Source: Streptomyces sp. BA2 | GTDB taxonomy: Bacteria; Actinomycetota; Actinomycetes; Streptomycetales; Streptomycetaceae | Length of the DNA: 64,000 nt | Assembly: GCF_009769735.1 (NCBI RefSeq) | Contig: NZ_WSRO01000002.1 | Location: 8,605,001-8,669,000 of the forward strand | Direction of reading: 5' to 3' | Translations under genes and position numbers: made by a program | The notes under the pieces: generated by a model | What the model was told of the DNA's origin: nothing | Seen by the model: only the letters and a program-made list of their open reading frames with translations | The model's database searches: none | Part shown: piece after piece, positions 45,779-54,963 of the stretch | How the letters are laid out: each line of letters opens with the position of its first letter | Numbering within the stretch: position 1 is the first letter of the stretch

Positions 45779-46813
45779 CTAGACGTCGCGGCGCTCGGGC
45801 CGGCCGGACGCGGTCGAGCCGCGGACCACAAGCTCCGGCATGAAGAGGAACTCGCTGTGCGGGGCGGGGGTTCCGCCGATCTCCTCAAGGAGGGTGCGGA
45901 CCGAGGCCTGCCCCATCGCCTGGACCGGCTGGCGGACGGTGGTCAGCGGGGGGTCGGTGAAGGCGATGAGCGGGGAGTCGTCGTAGCCGACCACCGAGAT
46001 GTCCCGGGGCACCTCCAAGTCCCGTTCCCGGGCGGCCCGGATGGCGCCGAGCGCCATCATGTCGCTGGCGCACACGATCGCGGTGCAACCCCGGCCGATC
46101 AGCGTGCCCGCCGCGGCCTGGCCGCCCTCCAGGGTGTAGAGGGAGTGCTCGATGAGCTGCTCGGAGTCCGCGGGCGACATCCCGAGGCGTTCGCGCATGC
46201 CGATCTGGAAGCCCTCGATCTTGCGCAGTACGGGCACGAAGCGCTTGGGACCCACCGCGAGCCCGATGCGGGTGTGGCCGAGGGAGGCGAGGTGGGTGAC
46301 GGCGAGCCGGGCCGCGGCACGGTCGTCCGTGGAGATGAAGGGGGCCTGCACCTTGGGGGAGAAGCCGTTGACGAGGACGAAGGGCACACCCTTGCCGCGC
46401 AACACTTCGTAGCGCTCCATGTCGGCGGTGGTGTCGGCGTGGAGGCCGGAGACGAAGATGATCCCGGAGACACCGCGGTCCACCAGCATGTCGGTGAGCT
46501 CGTCCTCGGTGGAGCCACCGGGTGTCTGGGTGGCAAGGACCGGCGTGTAGCCCTGGCGGGTCAGGGCCTGGGCGATGACCTGGGCGAGCGCCGGGAAGAT
46601 CGGGTTGTCGAGCTCGGGCGTGATCAGGCCGATCAGTCCGGCGCTGCTGCGCTGCCGCAGTCGCGTGGGACGTTCGAAGCCGAGCATGTCCAGGGCGGCG
46701 AGTACGGATTCGCGGGTGCCCGCCGCCACGCCGGGCTTGCCGTTGAGGACACGGCTGACGGTGGCTTCGCTCACCCCCGCCTGCGCTGCGATGTCGACGA
46801 GCCGTGCGGTCAT
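45779..46813 (-). CDS. malR: LacI family regulator, MalR-like
   Basis: A 344-residue LacI repressor. N-terminal HTH MTARLVDIAAQAGVSEATVS with RVLNGKPGVAAGTRESVL hinge; effector domain with GLIGLITPELDNPIFPALAQ, GIIFVSGLHADTTAD and the C-terminal SVVGYDDSPLIAFTDPPLTT. ATG at 46813. It diverges from the maltose-type ABC transporter operon with TTGCA palindromes between, the arrangement known for Streptomyces malR-malEFG. Probable repressor released by maltose or maltodextrin. A close paralogue is encoded at 52042-53127. Confidence 0.9.
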   Translation of the reverse strand: MTARLVDIAAQAGVSEATVSRVLNGKPGVAAGTRESVLAALDMLGFERPTRLRQRSSAGLIGLITPELDNPIFPALAQVIAQALTRQGYTPVLATQTPGGSTEDELTDMLVDRGVSGIIFVSGLHADTTADMERYEVLRGKGVPFVLVNGFSPKVQAPFISTDDRAAARLAVTHLASLGHTRIGLAVGPKRFVPVLRKIEGFQIGMRERLGMSPADSEQLIEHSLYTLEGGQAAAGTLIGRGCTAIVCASDMMALGAIRAARERDLEVPRDISVVGYDDSPLIAFTDPPLTTVRQPVQAMGQASVRTLLEEIGGTPAPHSEFLFMPELVVRGSTASGRPERRDV

Positions 46814-46861
46814 GCGGGGACTGTACCGGTGATCCGCCGGATTGCACACCGGTTGTGAAAG

Positions 46862-46887
46862 CTTGCAGAAAGGGCCGGTCCTGCAAG
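46862..46887. promoter_or_regulatory. MalR-like operator near malR
   Basis: CTTGCAG (46862-46868) and CTGCAAG (46881-46887) form an inverted repeat with 12 bases between. It lies about 50 bases upstream of the LacI gene start and probably mediates autoregulation. Another half site, CTTGCGGG, follows at 46891. Confidence 0.6.
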
Positions 46888-46997
46888 GAGCTTGCGGGAG
46901 CTCCAGGGCACGCTGGGGGAGCCCAACGGCCACCTCAGGGGCCTGTCAAGCGCAGCAAGGGCAACCGTAAGGACACACAGGGGTAACGATCAGCAGC

Positions 46998-47020
46998 CCT
47001 TGCAGAAATTTCTCGCAAGG
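46998..47020. promoter_or_regulatory. MalR-like operator of the maltose transporter operon
   Basis: A 23-base near-palindrome CCTTGC-AGAAATTTCTC-GCAAGG, matching the TTGCA-based LacI sites of Streptomyces maltose genes. It ends 130 bases before the binding-protein ATG. The whole 336-base spacer 46814-47149 contains no gene. Confidence 0.75.
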
Positions 47021-47149
47021 TCTTTCGGGCGCTTTTCAATCCTGTTACGTTCCCTGGCAACCCGGCGCCGCGTCGAGTGCGGCTCGTAGGAGGCAGCTCT
47101 GTTGGGGGTCTCGCCTCCCCTTGTTCCGGGATCAGTTGAAGGAGTTCAC

Positions 47150-48421
47150 ATGCGGCGTGGCATAGCGGCCACCGCAATGGTCGCGGCCCTGGCCCTGACA
47201 GCGGCGGCGTGCGGTGGCGATGACGGTGACAGCGGCAAGAAGAGTTCGGGCAAGCTGTCCGGAACCGTCACTTTCTGGGACACCTCGAACGACGCGGAGA
47301 AGGGGACCTACGAGAAGCTCGCCAAGGGCTTCGAGAAGCTCCACCCGGACGTCAAGGTCAACTACGTGAGCGTCGCGTTCGGCGAGGCCAACGCCAAGTT
47401 CAAGAACGCCGCGGGCGGCAACTCCGGCGCCCCCGACGTGATGCGCACCGAGGTCGCCTGGGTCGCGGACTTCGCCAACCTGGGCTACCTCGCCCCGCTC
47501 GAGGGCACCCCCGCCCTCGACAAGGCGGACGACTACCTCCCGCAGGCCGCGGCCAGCACCAAGTTCAAGGGCAAGACCTACGCCGCGCCGCAGACCATCG
47601 ACACCCTGGCGCTCTTCTACAACAAGAAGATGCTCAAGGCCGCAGGCGTCGAGGTCCCCAAGACCTTCGACGAGGTGAAGACCGCCGCGAAGAAGATCAA
47701 GTCGAAGTCCGGCAAGACCGGCCTCTACCTGCGCGGCGACGACCCGTACTACTACCTCCCCTACCTCTACGGCGAGGGCGGCGACCTCCTCGACACCAAG
47801 AGCAAGAAGATCACCGTCGACGACCCCCAGGGCGCCGCGGCCTTCAAGGTCATGAAGGACCTGGTCGACTCCAAGGCGGCCACCACCGACGCGAGCGACG
47901 GTTACAACAACCAGCTCAACGCCTTCAAGGACGGCGACGTCGCGATGGCTCTCGACGGCCCCTGGTCCATCGAAGGAGCCATGCAGGGCAAGGAGTTCAA
48001 GGGCGACAAGGACAACCTCGGCATCGCCCCGGTGCCCGGCGGCAGCGACCGGCAGGCATCCCCGCAGGGCGGCTGGAACCTCGCGGCCTACGCGGGATCC
48101 AAGAACCTCGACGCGAGCTACGAGTTCATCAAGTACATGAGCTCGGCCAAGGTGCAGCAGCAGACCACCGAGAAGCTGAGCCTGCTGCCCACCCGCACCT
48201 CGGTGTACGACGTGCAGTCCGTCAAGGACAACCAGATGGTGCAGTTCTTCAAGCCGGCCGTGGACAAGTCCGTGGAGCGGCCGTGGATCCCGCAGGCCAA
48301 CGCCCTGTTCGAGCCGATCCGGCTGCAGATGGAGAAGGTGCTCAGCGGCAAGGCCTCGCCCGAGAACGGGGCGAAGGGTGTCGGCGACGCCTACCGCAAA
48401 CTGCTGAAGGACTACAAGTAA
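47150..48421 (+). CDS. malE: Maltose/maltodextrin ABC transporter binding lipoprotein
   Basis: A 423-residue extracellular solute-binding lipoprotein. Signal MRRGIAATAMVAALALTAAA with lipobox AAAC, then a Gly/Asp linker and the family 1 binding fold: GTVTFWDTSNDAEKGTYEKL, RTEVAWVADFANLGYLAPL, VAMALDGPWSIEGAM, WNLAAYAGSKNLDASYEFIK. ATG at 47150 follows GAAGGAG. First gene of the divergent operon behind the MalR-like site. The next gene starts at the base after its stop. Confidence 0.93.
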   Translation: MRRGIAATAMVAALALTAAACGGDDGDSGKKSSGKLSGTVTFWDTSNDAEKGTYEKLAKGFEKLHPDVKVNYVSVAFGEANAKFKNAAGGNSGAPDVMRTEVAWVADFANLGYLAPLEGTPALDKADDYLPQAAASTKFKGKTYAAPQTIDTLALFYNKKMLKAAGVEVPKTFDEVKTAAKKIKSKSGKTGLYLRGDDPYYYLPYLYGEGGDLLDTKSKKITVDDPQGAAAFKVMKDLVDSKAATTDASDGYNNQLNAFKDGDVAMALDGPWSIEGAMQGKEFKGDKDNLGIAPVPGGSDRQASPQGGWNLAAYAGSKNLDASYEFIKYMSSAKVQQQTTEKLSLLPTRTSVYDVQSVKDNQMVQFFKPAVDKSVERPWIPQANALFEPIRLQMEKVLSGKASPENGAKGVGDAYRKLLKDYK

Positions 48422-49432
48422 ATGGCTGTTGACAGCAGCCAGTCCCTGACCAAGGCCGTGGACGCCCACAGCGTCCGCGGCCGCGGACGGGGGACCGGCA
48501 AGACTCCAGGGCGGCTGCGCAGGTCGCTGTCCACGCACTGGTACGCGTGGGCCATGGTCGCCCCCGTGGTGGCCGTGATCGGCGTGATCATCGGGTACCC
48601 GCTGGTGCGGGGCCTGTACCTGTCGACGACCGACGCCAACGAAGCGAACGTCGAGCGCACGATCGGCGTCAACCACATCCCGGCGACCTACAAGTCCGTC
48701 GGCCTGGACAACTACACCGCCGTCCTCTCCGACGGGATCTTCTGGGACCGCCTGACCTGGACCATCATCTGGACCGTCTCCTGCGTCGCGATCTCCTTCG
48801 CGCTCGGCCTGGTCCTGGCGAACATGCTCAACCGCAAGCTGGCGGGGCGCTCCCTCTACCGGATGGCGCTGATCCTGCCCTGGGCGGTGCCGGCGTTCGT
48901 CTCCGTGTTCACCTGGCGGCTGCTCTTCAACGAGAAGAACGGCATCCTCAACAAGATCCTCGCCGGTGGCGGCATCGACGCGATCCCGTGGCTCAACGAC
49001 CCGACCTGGGCCAAGCTCTCGGTGATCACGGTCAACGTCTGGCTCGGCGTCCCGTTCATGCTGGTCGCCATGCTCGGCGGACTCCAGTCCATCCCCGGCG
49101 AGCTCTACGAAGCCGCGGAGATGGACGGCGCGAACGCCTGGCAGCGCTTCCGGCACATCACCCTGCCGGGCCTGCGCACCGTCAGCAGCACCGTGATCCT
49201 GATCAGCGGCATCTGGACCTTCAACATGTTCCCGGTGATCTTCCTGCTCACCCGGGGCGGTCCTGGAGACGCCACCGAGATCCTGGTGACGTACGCCTAC
49301 CGGCTCTCGTTCGTCGTGAGTCCGCGCGACTTCGCGGGATCCGCGGCCTGGGGCGTCATCATTCTGCTGCTCCTTTCGCTCTTCGCGGTCGTCTACCGCC
49401 GCGCGCTCCGCAAGCAGGGAGAAGTGTGGTGA
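48422..49432 (+). CDS. malF: Maltose ABC transporter permease, MalF type
   Basis: A 336-residue permease with about six or seven helices; the EAA loop for the ATPase is ELYEAAEMDGANAWQRFRHI TLPGL. It begins at the base after the binding-protein stop, so coupling is likely. N-terminal 35 residues are hydrophilic. TWTIIWTVSCVAISFALGLV and LPWAVPAFVSVFTWRLLF are early helices. Partner of the MalG-type gene with which it overlaps by four bases. No ATPase gene is nearby; shared MsiK-type ATPase is the known Streptomyces solution. Confidence 0.93.
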   Translation: MAVDSSQSLTKAVDAHSVRGRGRGTGKTPGRLRRSLSTHWYAWAMVAPVVAVIGVIIGYPLVRGLYLSTTDANEANVERTIGVNHIPATYKSVGLDNYTAVLSDGIFWDRLTWTIIWTVSCVAISFALGLVLANMLNRKLAGRSLYRMALILPWAVPAFVSVFTWRLLFNEKNGILNKILAGGGIDAIPWLNDPTWAKLSVITVNVWLGVPFMLVAMLGGLQSIPGELYEAAEMDGANAWQRFRHITLPGLRTVSSTVILISGIWTFNMFPVIFLLTRGGPGDATEILVTYAYRLSFVVSPRDFAGSAAWGVIILLLLSLFAVVYRRALRKQGEVW

Positions 49433-50319
49433 CCACCGTGACCGACCAGAAGACGTCGACCGCGAGCCTGCGCAAGGCGAAGAAGGTGAGGGAGCGCGGC
49501 GAACGCGGACCGCTGGCCTCGGTCGCGCTCCACGTGGGCCTGCTGATCGCCTCCGCCACCGCGGTGCTCCCACCGCTGTGGCTGCTCATCACCTCGTTCA
49601 AGCCGACGAGCGAGGCGTTCTCCACCGACCTGGTCAAGGACTTCACGTTCCGCAACTACGACCACGTCGTCAACGACACCGAGTTCCTGAGCTGGCTCGG
49701 CAACTCCCTGTTCGTCGTCGGCCTGACCACGGTGATCGGCGTCTTCATCTCGGCGACCACCGGCTACGCCGTCAGCCGCTTCAAGTTCCCCGGCATGCGG
49801 CCGCTGATGTGGCTCCTGCTGATCACCCAGATGTTCCCCGTCGCGGTCCTCATCGTGCCGCTCTACAACCTCCTCGCAAGCCTGGGCCTGCTCAACCAGC
49901 CCATCGGCCTGGTCGTCACCTATCTGACGATCGCCGTGCCCTTCTGCGCCTGGATGATGAAGGGGTACTTCGACACCATCCCGGTGGAGATCGACGAAGC
50001 CGGACGGGTGGACGGGCTCAATCCGTTCGGCACCTTCTGGCGGCTCATCGTGCCGCTGGCCAAGCCCGGTCTCGCCGTCACCGGCTTCTACAGCTTCATC
50101 ACCGGCTGGGCCGAAGTCGCGTACGCCTCCGCCTTCATGACCGGCGAGGAGAACCTCACCCTGGCGGGCGGCCTGCAGACCTTCGTCAACCAGTACACCA
50201 GCGACTGGGGTTCGTTGACGGCCTCGGCGGTGATCGTCGCCGTGCCCGCCGCGGTGATCTTCGGCTTCGTGCAGCGCCACCTCGTATCCGGCCTCACGGC
50301 CGGCGCGACGAAGTCCTGA
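49429..50319 (+). CDS. malG: Maltose ABC transporter permease, MalG type
   Basis: A 296-residue permease. Starts with GTG in a GTGA overlap with the MalF stop. Hydrophobic helices include LHVGLLIASATAVLPPLWLL, LFVVGLTTVIGVFISATTGY and PLMWLLLITQMFPVAVLIVP; the EAA loop is IPVEIDEAGRVDGLNPFGTF. Completes the membrane part of the importer. The alpha-glucosidase gene follows 76 bases later on the same strand. Confidence 0.93.
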   Translation: MTTVTDQKTSTASLRKAKKVRERGERGPLASVALHVGLLIASATAVLPPLWLLITSFKPTSEAFSTDLVKDFTFRNYDHVVNDTEFLSWLGNSLFVVGLTTVIGVFISATTGYAVSRFKFPGMRPLMWLLLITQMFPVAVLIVPLYNLLASLGLLNQPIGLVVTYLTIAVPFCAWMMKGYFDTIPVEIDEAGRVDGLNPFGTFWRLIVPLAKPGLAVTGFYSFITGWAEVAYASAFMTGEENLTLAGGLQTFVNQYTSDWGSLTASAVIVAVPAAVIFGFVQRHLVSGLTAGATKS

Positions 50320-50395
50320 CACGAAGTCCTGGACAACGAAGCCCTGAAACGGCACACACCCCCCTCGCACTCGACCTCTCGATCTCAGGGAAGAC

Positions 50396-52045
50396 ATGAC
50401 CCAGCATCTCGCTGCCCCTGCAGCCCCCGCCTCCGGCACCCACACGGACTGGTGGCGTGGCGCGGTGATCTACCAGGTCTACCCGCGCAGCTTCGCCGAC
50501 GGCAACGGTGACGGAATGGGTGACCTGGACGGCGTCCGTGCCCGGCTTCCCTACCTCAGGGGCCTCGGCGTCGACGCCGTCTGGCTCAGCCCCTTCTACT
50601 CCTCGCCGCAGGCCGACGCCGGTTACGACGTGGCCGACTACCGCGCGATCGACCCGATGTTCGGCAGCCTCCTCGACGCCGACGCCCTGCTGCGGGACGC
50701 CCACGACCTGGGCCTGCGCGTCATCGTCGACCTGGTGCCCAACCACTCGTCCGACCGGCACGACTGGTTCCAGCGCGCCCTGCGCGAGGGGCCGGGCTCG
50801 CCCCTGCGCGAGCGCTACCACTTCAGGCCCGGCAAGGGCGAGAACGGTGAACTCCCGCCCAACGACTGGGAGTCCGTCTTCGGCGGCCCCGCCTGGACAC
50901 GGACCCCGGACGGCGAGTGGTACCTCCACCTCTTCGCCCCCGAGCAGCCCGACTTCAACTGGGAACACCCCGCCGTCCACGACGAGTTCCGCTCGATCCT
51001 GCGCTTCTGGCTCGACATGGGTGTCGACGGCTTCCGTGTGGACGTCGCCCACGGCCTGGTCAAGGCCGATGGCCTGCCCGACATCGGCCGCGGCGACCAG
51101 CTCAAGCTGCTCGGCAACGACGTCATGCCGTTCTTCGACCAGGACGGCGTGCACGAGATCTACCGCAGCTGGCGCAAGGTCCTCACCGAGTACGCGGGTG
51201 AGCGCATCCTCGTCGCAGAGGCGTGGACGCCCACCGTCGAGCGCGCCGCCGCGTACGTGCGCCCGGACGAGATGCACCAGGCCTTCAACTTCCAGTACCT
51301 GGGCACCCATTGGGACGCAGCGGAGCTGCGCGAGGTCATCGACGTGTCGCTCGCCGCGATGCGGCCCGTCGGCGCCCCGGCCACCTGGGTGCTCTCCAAC
51401 CACGACGTCACCCGCCACGCCACGCGGTTCGCCAACCCGCCCGGACTCGGCACCCAGCTGAAGACCGCGGGAGACCGCGCGCTCGGCCTGCGCCGCGCCC
51501 GCGCCGCGACGCTCCTGATGCTGGCGCTGCCCGGTTCGGCGTACGTCTACCAGGGCGAGGAACTGGGCCTGCCGGACGTCACCGAGCTGCCCGACGAGGT
51601 GCGCCAGGACCCGTCGTTCGTCCGCGCGAGCGGGCAGGACGGCTTCCGTGACGGCTGCCGGGTGCCGATCCCGTGGACCACCGACGGCTCCAGTTACGGG
51701 TTCGGCGCGGGCGGCAGCTGGCTCCCGCAGCCCGCCGGTTGGGGCGAGCTCAGCGTCCAGGCCCAGACCGGAGACCCCGCGTCCACCCTGGAGCTGTACC
51801 GCAGCGCGCTCGCCGTGCGCCGGGAGCAGCCGGGGCTCGGCGCGGGCGACTCGCTGGAGTGGCTCGATGCCCCCGAGGGGGTTCTCGCCTTCCGCCGGGA
51901 GGGCTTCGTGTGCACGGCGAACACCACCGGAGCGGCGGTGCGCATCCCGGCCCCCGGCCGGATCCTCCTGTCCAACGCCGAGGTGGAGACGGCGGACGGC
52001 AAGGTCGAGCTGCCCGCCGACACCACCGTCTGGTGGGCGGTGTGA
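50396..52045 (+). CDS. Alpha-glucosidase, GH13 (AglA/MalA-like)
   Basis: A 549-residue cytoplasmic GH13 enzyme without signal peptide. GH13 motifs: DLVPNHSS (region I), GFRVDVAHGLV with nucleophile Asp near residue 216, ILVAEAWTP with acid/base Glu near 275, VLSNHDVTRH with the third Asp. QVYPRSFADGNGDGMGDLDG at the start is typical of oligo-1,6/alpha-glucosidases. It would cut imported maltodextrin to glucose. It sits behind the transporter genes in the same direction, and its stop overlaps the GTG start of the second LacI regulator by four bases. Confidence 0.93.
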   Translation: MTQHLAAPAAPASGTHTDWWRGAVIYQVYPRSFADGNGDGMGDLDGVRARLPYLRGLGVDAVWLSPFYSSPQADAGYDVADYRAIDPMFGSLLDADALLRDAHDLGLRVIVDLVPNHSSDRHDWFQRALREGPGSPLRERYHFRPGKGENGELPPNDWESVFGGPAWTRTPDGEWYLHLFAPEQPDFNWEHPAVHDEFRSILRFWLDMGVDGFRVDVAHGLVKADGLPDIGRGDQLKLLGNDVMPFFDQDGVHEIYRSWRKVLTEYAGERILVAEAWTPTVERAAAYVRPDEMHQAFNFQYLGTHWDAAELREVIDVSLAAMRPVGAPATWVLSNHDVTRHATRFANPPGLGTQLKTAGDRALGLRRARAATLLMLALPGSAYVYQGEELGLPDVTELPDEVRQDPSFVRASGQDGFRDGCRVPIPWTTDGSSYGFGAGGSWLPQPAGWGELSVQAQTGDPASTLELYRSALAVRREQPGLGAGDSLEWLDAPEGVLAFRREGFVCTANTTGAAVRIPAPGRILLSNAEVETADGKVELPADTTVWWAV

Positions 52046-53127
52046 CCCTTTCCCTGCCGCGGTCCGCCGACCGGGGAGACGGAGGGGACCGGGGAGACCG
52101 GGGAGACCGGGGCGTCCCGCGGCTCGCGGACATCGCGGCCCAGTCCGGCGTCAGCGAGGCCACCGCGAGCCGGGTGCTCAACGGCAAGCCGGGAGTGGCT
52201 GCCGGCACCCGGCGCCGGGTGCTCGCCGCTCTGGACGTCCTTGGCTACGAGCGGCCGATGCGGCTCAAGCGGCACAGCGCGGGTCTGGTCGGTCTGGTCA
52301 TCCCCGAGCTCAGCAACCCGATCTTTCCCGCCTTCGCGCAGGTCGTCGAGCAGGTCCTTTCCGGGCACGGCTACACGCCGATGCTGTGCACCCAGATGCC
52401 GGACGGGGCGAGCGAGGACGAGCTGGTCGAGCACCTTGAGGAGCGGCGGGTCAGCGGCATCGTCTTCCTCTCCGGGCTGCACGCCGACACCACGGCCGAC
52501 CCGACCCGGTACCTCGAACTGCACGCCCGCGGTGTGCCGTTCGTCCTGATCAACGGCTACAACGAACACATCCCGGTGTCCTTCGTCTCGCCCGACGACC
52601 GCGCGGCCGTGCGGATGGCGGTGCGTCACCTCGTCGACCTGGGCCACGAGCGGATCGGTCTGGCCATCGGCCCGACCCGCTACGTCCCCTCGCTGCGCAA
52701 GGCGGAGGGGTTCGTGGCGGCGCTGGACGCGCTGCTCGGCCTGGAACAGGGGGAGGCCGAACAGCTCGTGCAGCGCACGCTGTTCACCGTCGAGGGTGGA
52801 CACGCGGCGGCCAGCGTCCTGCTCGACCAGGGGTGTACGGCGATCGTCTGCGGCAGCGACATGATGGCGCTCGGCGCCGTCCGCGCGGCACGTGAACGGG
52901 GCCTTTCGGTGCCCGGCGACGTCTCCGTGGTCGGCTTCGACGACTCGCCGCTGATCGCCTTCACGGACCCGCCGCTCACCACGGTGCGCCAGCCGGTGCA
53001 GGCGATGGCGAGCGCCGCGGTGGGCGCGCTGCTCGAAGAGCTGCACGGAAATCCCGTACAGCACACGGAGTTCGTCTTCCAGCCGGAGCTTGTGGTGCGC
53101 GGTTCGACGGCGCAGGCGCGGCACTGA
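52042..53127 (+). CDS. Second LacI family regulator of the maltose island
   Basis: A 361-residue LacI repressor strongly resembling the one at 45779-46813 (RLADIAAQSGVSEATASRVL, NGKPGVAAGTRRRVLAALDV, GIVFLSGLHADTTADPTRYL, SVVGFDDSPLIAFTDPPLTT). GTG at 52042 overlaps the alpha-glucosidase stop. Before the helix-turn-helix there is an unusual Asp/Gly/Arg tract (GDGGDRGDRGDRG) encoded by nine-base repeats; the real start could lie further in. Cotranscribed with the transporter and glucosidase genes, it could feed back on them or on the amylase gene just downstream. Confidence 0.88.
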   Translation: MTLSLPRSADRGDGGDRGDRGDRGVPRLADIAAQSGVSEATASRVLNGKPGVAAGTRRRVLAALDVLGYERPMRLKRHSAGLVGLVIPELSNPIFPAFAQVVEQVLSGHGYTPMLCTQMPDGASEDELVEHLEERRVSGIVFLSGLHADTTADPTRYLELHARGVPFVLINGYNEHIPVSFVSPDDRAAVRMAVRHLVDLGHERIGLAIGPTRYVPSLRKAEGFVAALDALLGLEQGEAEQLVQRTLFTVEGGHAAASVLLDQGCTAIVCGSDMMALGAVRAARERGLSVPGDVSVVGFDDSPLIAFTDPPLTTVRQPVQAMASAAVGALLEELHGNPVQHTEFVFQPELVVRGSTAQARH

Positions 53128-53229
53128 GAGGGAGGTCTCCGGTCCGAACGGCCGGGCGCGTGGGGCCCGTTGCGGGTCCCCCGGCTGTCCGGACCGGAGT
53201 CGTGGTTGAACGTAGCACCGTCGCAATGT

Positions 53230-53248
53230 CTTGCGAAAGGTTTTGCGG
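53230..53248. promoter_or_regulatory. Candidate LacI site upstream of amylase
   Basis: CTTGCGAAAGGTTTTGCGG carries two TTGCG half sites as a direct repeat, resembling the TTGCA sites upstream of malE. It lies about 200 bases upstream of the amylase start and just before its promoter. Confidence 0.45.
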
Positions 53249-53298
53249 CGCGTGAACTCCCGGGATTGCGCATCTGACGCGAGAGTGTGCGCGGAGGG

Positions 53299-53327
53299 TT
53301 GACCGGGGTTCTTGAGGGTCGTACGGT
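53299..53327 (+). promoter_or_regulatory. Amylase promoter
   Basis: TTGACC (53299-53304), a 17-base spacer and TACGGT (53322-53327) make a good vegetative promoter. Start point near 53334 gives a 100-base leader before the ATG at 53434. The 306-base gap from 53128 has no gene. Confidence 0.6.
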
Positions 53328-53342
53328 CTCGACCGAAAACGG

Positions 53343-53373
53343 CGTTGAAATGTTTCTGCAACATCCTTCAACG
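53343..53373. promoter_or_regulatory. Candidate operator downstream of the amylase promoter
   Basis: Outer arms CGTTGAA (53343-53349) and TTCAACG (53367-53373) are exact inverted repeats and enclose TTTCTGCAAC, kin to the MalR-like motif. Placed just after the presumed transcription start it could block RNA polymerase. Confidence 0.5.
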
Positions 53374-53433
53374 GCCTGACGGGCACGGCGCGTTGCCATT
53401 CAAGGTCACACCTCACTCATGCAGGAGGCCCTC

Positions 53434-54834
53434 ATGGCTGGCCGAAAGATCAGAGTCCGCAGACCCCTCGCCGCCGCCCTCGCCCTGGTCGCAGGAGCCG
53501 CGGGCGGCATCGTCGCCGGAGCACCGCAGGCGCAGGCCGCCCCGCCCGGCGGCAAGGACGTCACGGCCGTGCTCTTCGAGTGGAAGTTCGACTCGGTGGC
53601 CAAGGCGTGCACGCAGCAGCTCGGCCCCGACGGCTACGGCTACGTACAGGTCTCCCCGCCCCAGGAGCGCATCCAGGGCGAGGCATGGTGGGCCGCCTAC
53701 CAGCCCGTCAGCTACAAGATCGGCACCCGCCTCGGCGACAGAGCCGCGTTCAAGAACATGGTCGACACCTGCCACGGGGCCGGGGTCAAGGTCGTCGTCG
53801 ACGCGGTGATCAACCACATGACGAACGCCAACGGCACCGGCTCGGCAGGATCCGCCTTCACCAAGTACGACTACCCGGGCACGTACTCGGGCGCCGACAT
53901 GGACAACTGCCGCTCGGACATCAGCAATTACCAGGACCGCTGGAACGTCCAGAACTGCGAACTGGGCGGACTCGCCGACCTCGACACCGGTGAGGACTAC
54001 GTCCGGGGGCGGGTCGCGGCCTACCTGAACGACCTGCTGTCCCTGGGTGTCGACGGCTTCCGGGTGGACGCGGCCAAGCACATCCCCGTGGACGACCTGA
54101 AGAACATCAAGTCCCGGCTCAGCAATCCCGGCGTCTACTTGAAGCAGGAGACGATCTACGGCGCGGGCGAGGCGGTCTCCCCGAGCGAGTACACCGCCAC
54201 CGGCGACGCCCAGGAGTTCCGCTACGGCTGGGACCTGAAGCGGGTGTTCAACAACGAGAAGCTCGCCTACCTGAAGAACTTCGGCGAGGGCTGGGGTTAC
54301 ATGCCCAGCGGCTCGGCCGCCGTCTTCGTCGCCAACCACGACACCGAACGGCACGGCCAGACCCTCAACTACAAGGACGGCGCGAACTACACCCTCGCGC
54401 ACGTCTTCATGCTGGCTCTTCCCTACGGCGCACCGGACGTGCACTCCGGCTACGAGTTCAGCAGCAACGACGCCGGATCGCCGAACGGCGGCCATGTGAA
54501 CGCCTGCTACAGCGACGGCTGGAAGTGCCAGCACGCCTGGCCCGAGATCAAGAGCATGGTCAAGTTCCGCAACACCGCGCGCGGGACCGGCATGACCAAC
54601 TGGTGGGACAACGGCAACGACGCCATCGCGTTCGGCCGCGGCGACAAGGCGTACGTGGTCATCAACCACGAGGGCTCCTCGGTCGCCCGGACATTCCAGA
54701 CCTCCCTCGCCGCGGGCAGCTACTGCGACGTCCAGAGCGGCAGGAGCGTCACCGTCAACGGTTCGGGCCAGTTCACGGCCACCGTCGCGCCGAACACCGC
54801 CTTGGCTCTGCACGCCGGGGCCAGGAGCTGCTGA
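53434..54834 (+). CDS. Secreted alpha-amylase, GH13
   Basis: A 466-residue exported endo-amylase. The ATG at 53434 is preferred to that at 53419 because GGAGG lies seven bases before it, inside the longer form. Signal peptide ends near [11 protein letters not shown]13 regions: [20 protein letters not shown] (nucleophile Asp near 212), [12 protein letters not shown] (Glu), [12 protein letters not shown] (Asp). Several Cys residues can form disulfides. It lacks a starch-binding CBM20 domain that many Streptomyces amylases have. Regulation by the LacI proteins nearby is suggested by TTGC motifs. Confidence 0.95.
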   Translation: MAGRKIRVRRPLAAALALVAGAAGGIVAGAPQAQAAPPGGKDVTAVLFEWKFDSVAKACTQQLGPDGYGYVQVSPPQERIQGEAWWAAYQPVSYKIGTRLGDRAAFKNMVDTCHGAGVKVVVDAVINHMTNANGTGSAGSAFTKYDYPGTYSGADMDNCRSDISNYQDRWNVQNCELGGLADLDTGEDYVRGRVAAYLNDLLSLGVDGFRVDAAKHIPVDDLKNIKSRLSNPGVYLKQETIYGAGEAVSPSEYTATGDAQEFRYGWDLKRVFNNEKLAYLKNFGEGWGYMPSGSAAVFVANHDTERHGQTLNYKDGANYTLAHVFMLALPYGAPDVHSGYEFSSNDAGSPNGGHVNACYSDGWKCQHAWPEIKSMVKFRNTARGTGMTNWWDNGNDAIAFGRGDKAYVVINHEGSSVARTFQTSLAAGSYCDVQSGRSVTVNGSGQFTATVAPNTALALHAGARSC

Positions 54835-54869
54835 GCGCCGTGCGGCGCGGCTGACCGCCCCGCTTCACG

Positions 54870-54906
54870 GGCCGCCCGGCGTTCGCTTCCCCGCCGCCGG
54901 GCGGCC
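54870..54906 (+). terminator. Hairpin terminator after amylase
   Basis: GGCCGCCCGGCG (54870-54881) and CGCCGGGCGGCC (54895-54906) pair perfectly over 12 bases with a 13-base loop, 36 bases after the amylase stop and before the pullulanase gene. Confidence 0.75.
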
Positions 54907-54963
54907 GCACCTCCGTACCCCTACTCACCCCTGTATCCCGTTACCCACAAGGAGAAGCTCCCC

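Noticed and set aside
44789..46858. Plus-strand frame of 689 codons opposite the PfkB and LacI genes
   Set aside because: Shadow of two recognised genes; Gly/Arg/Val-rich with no domain.
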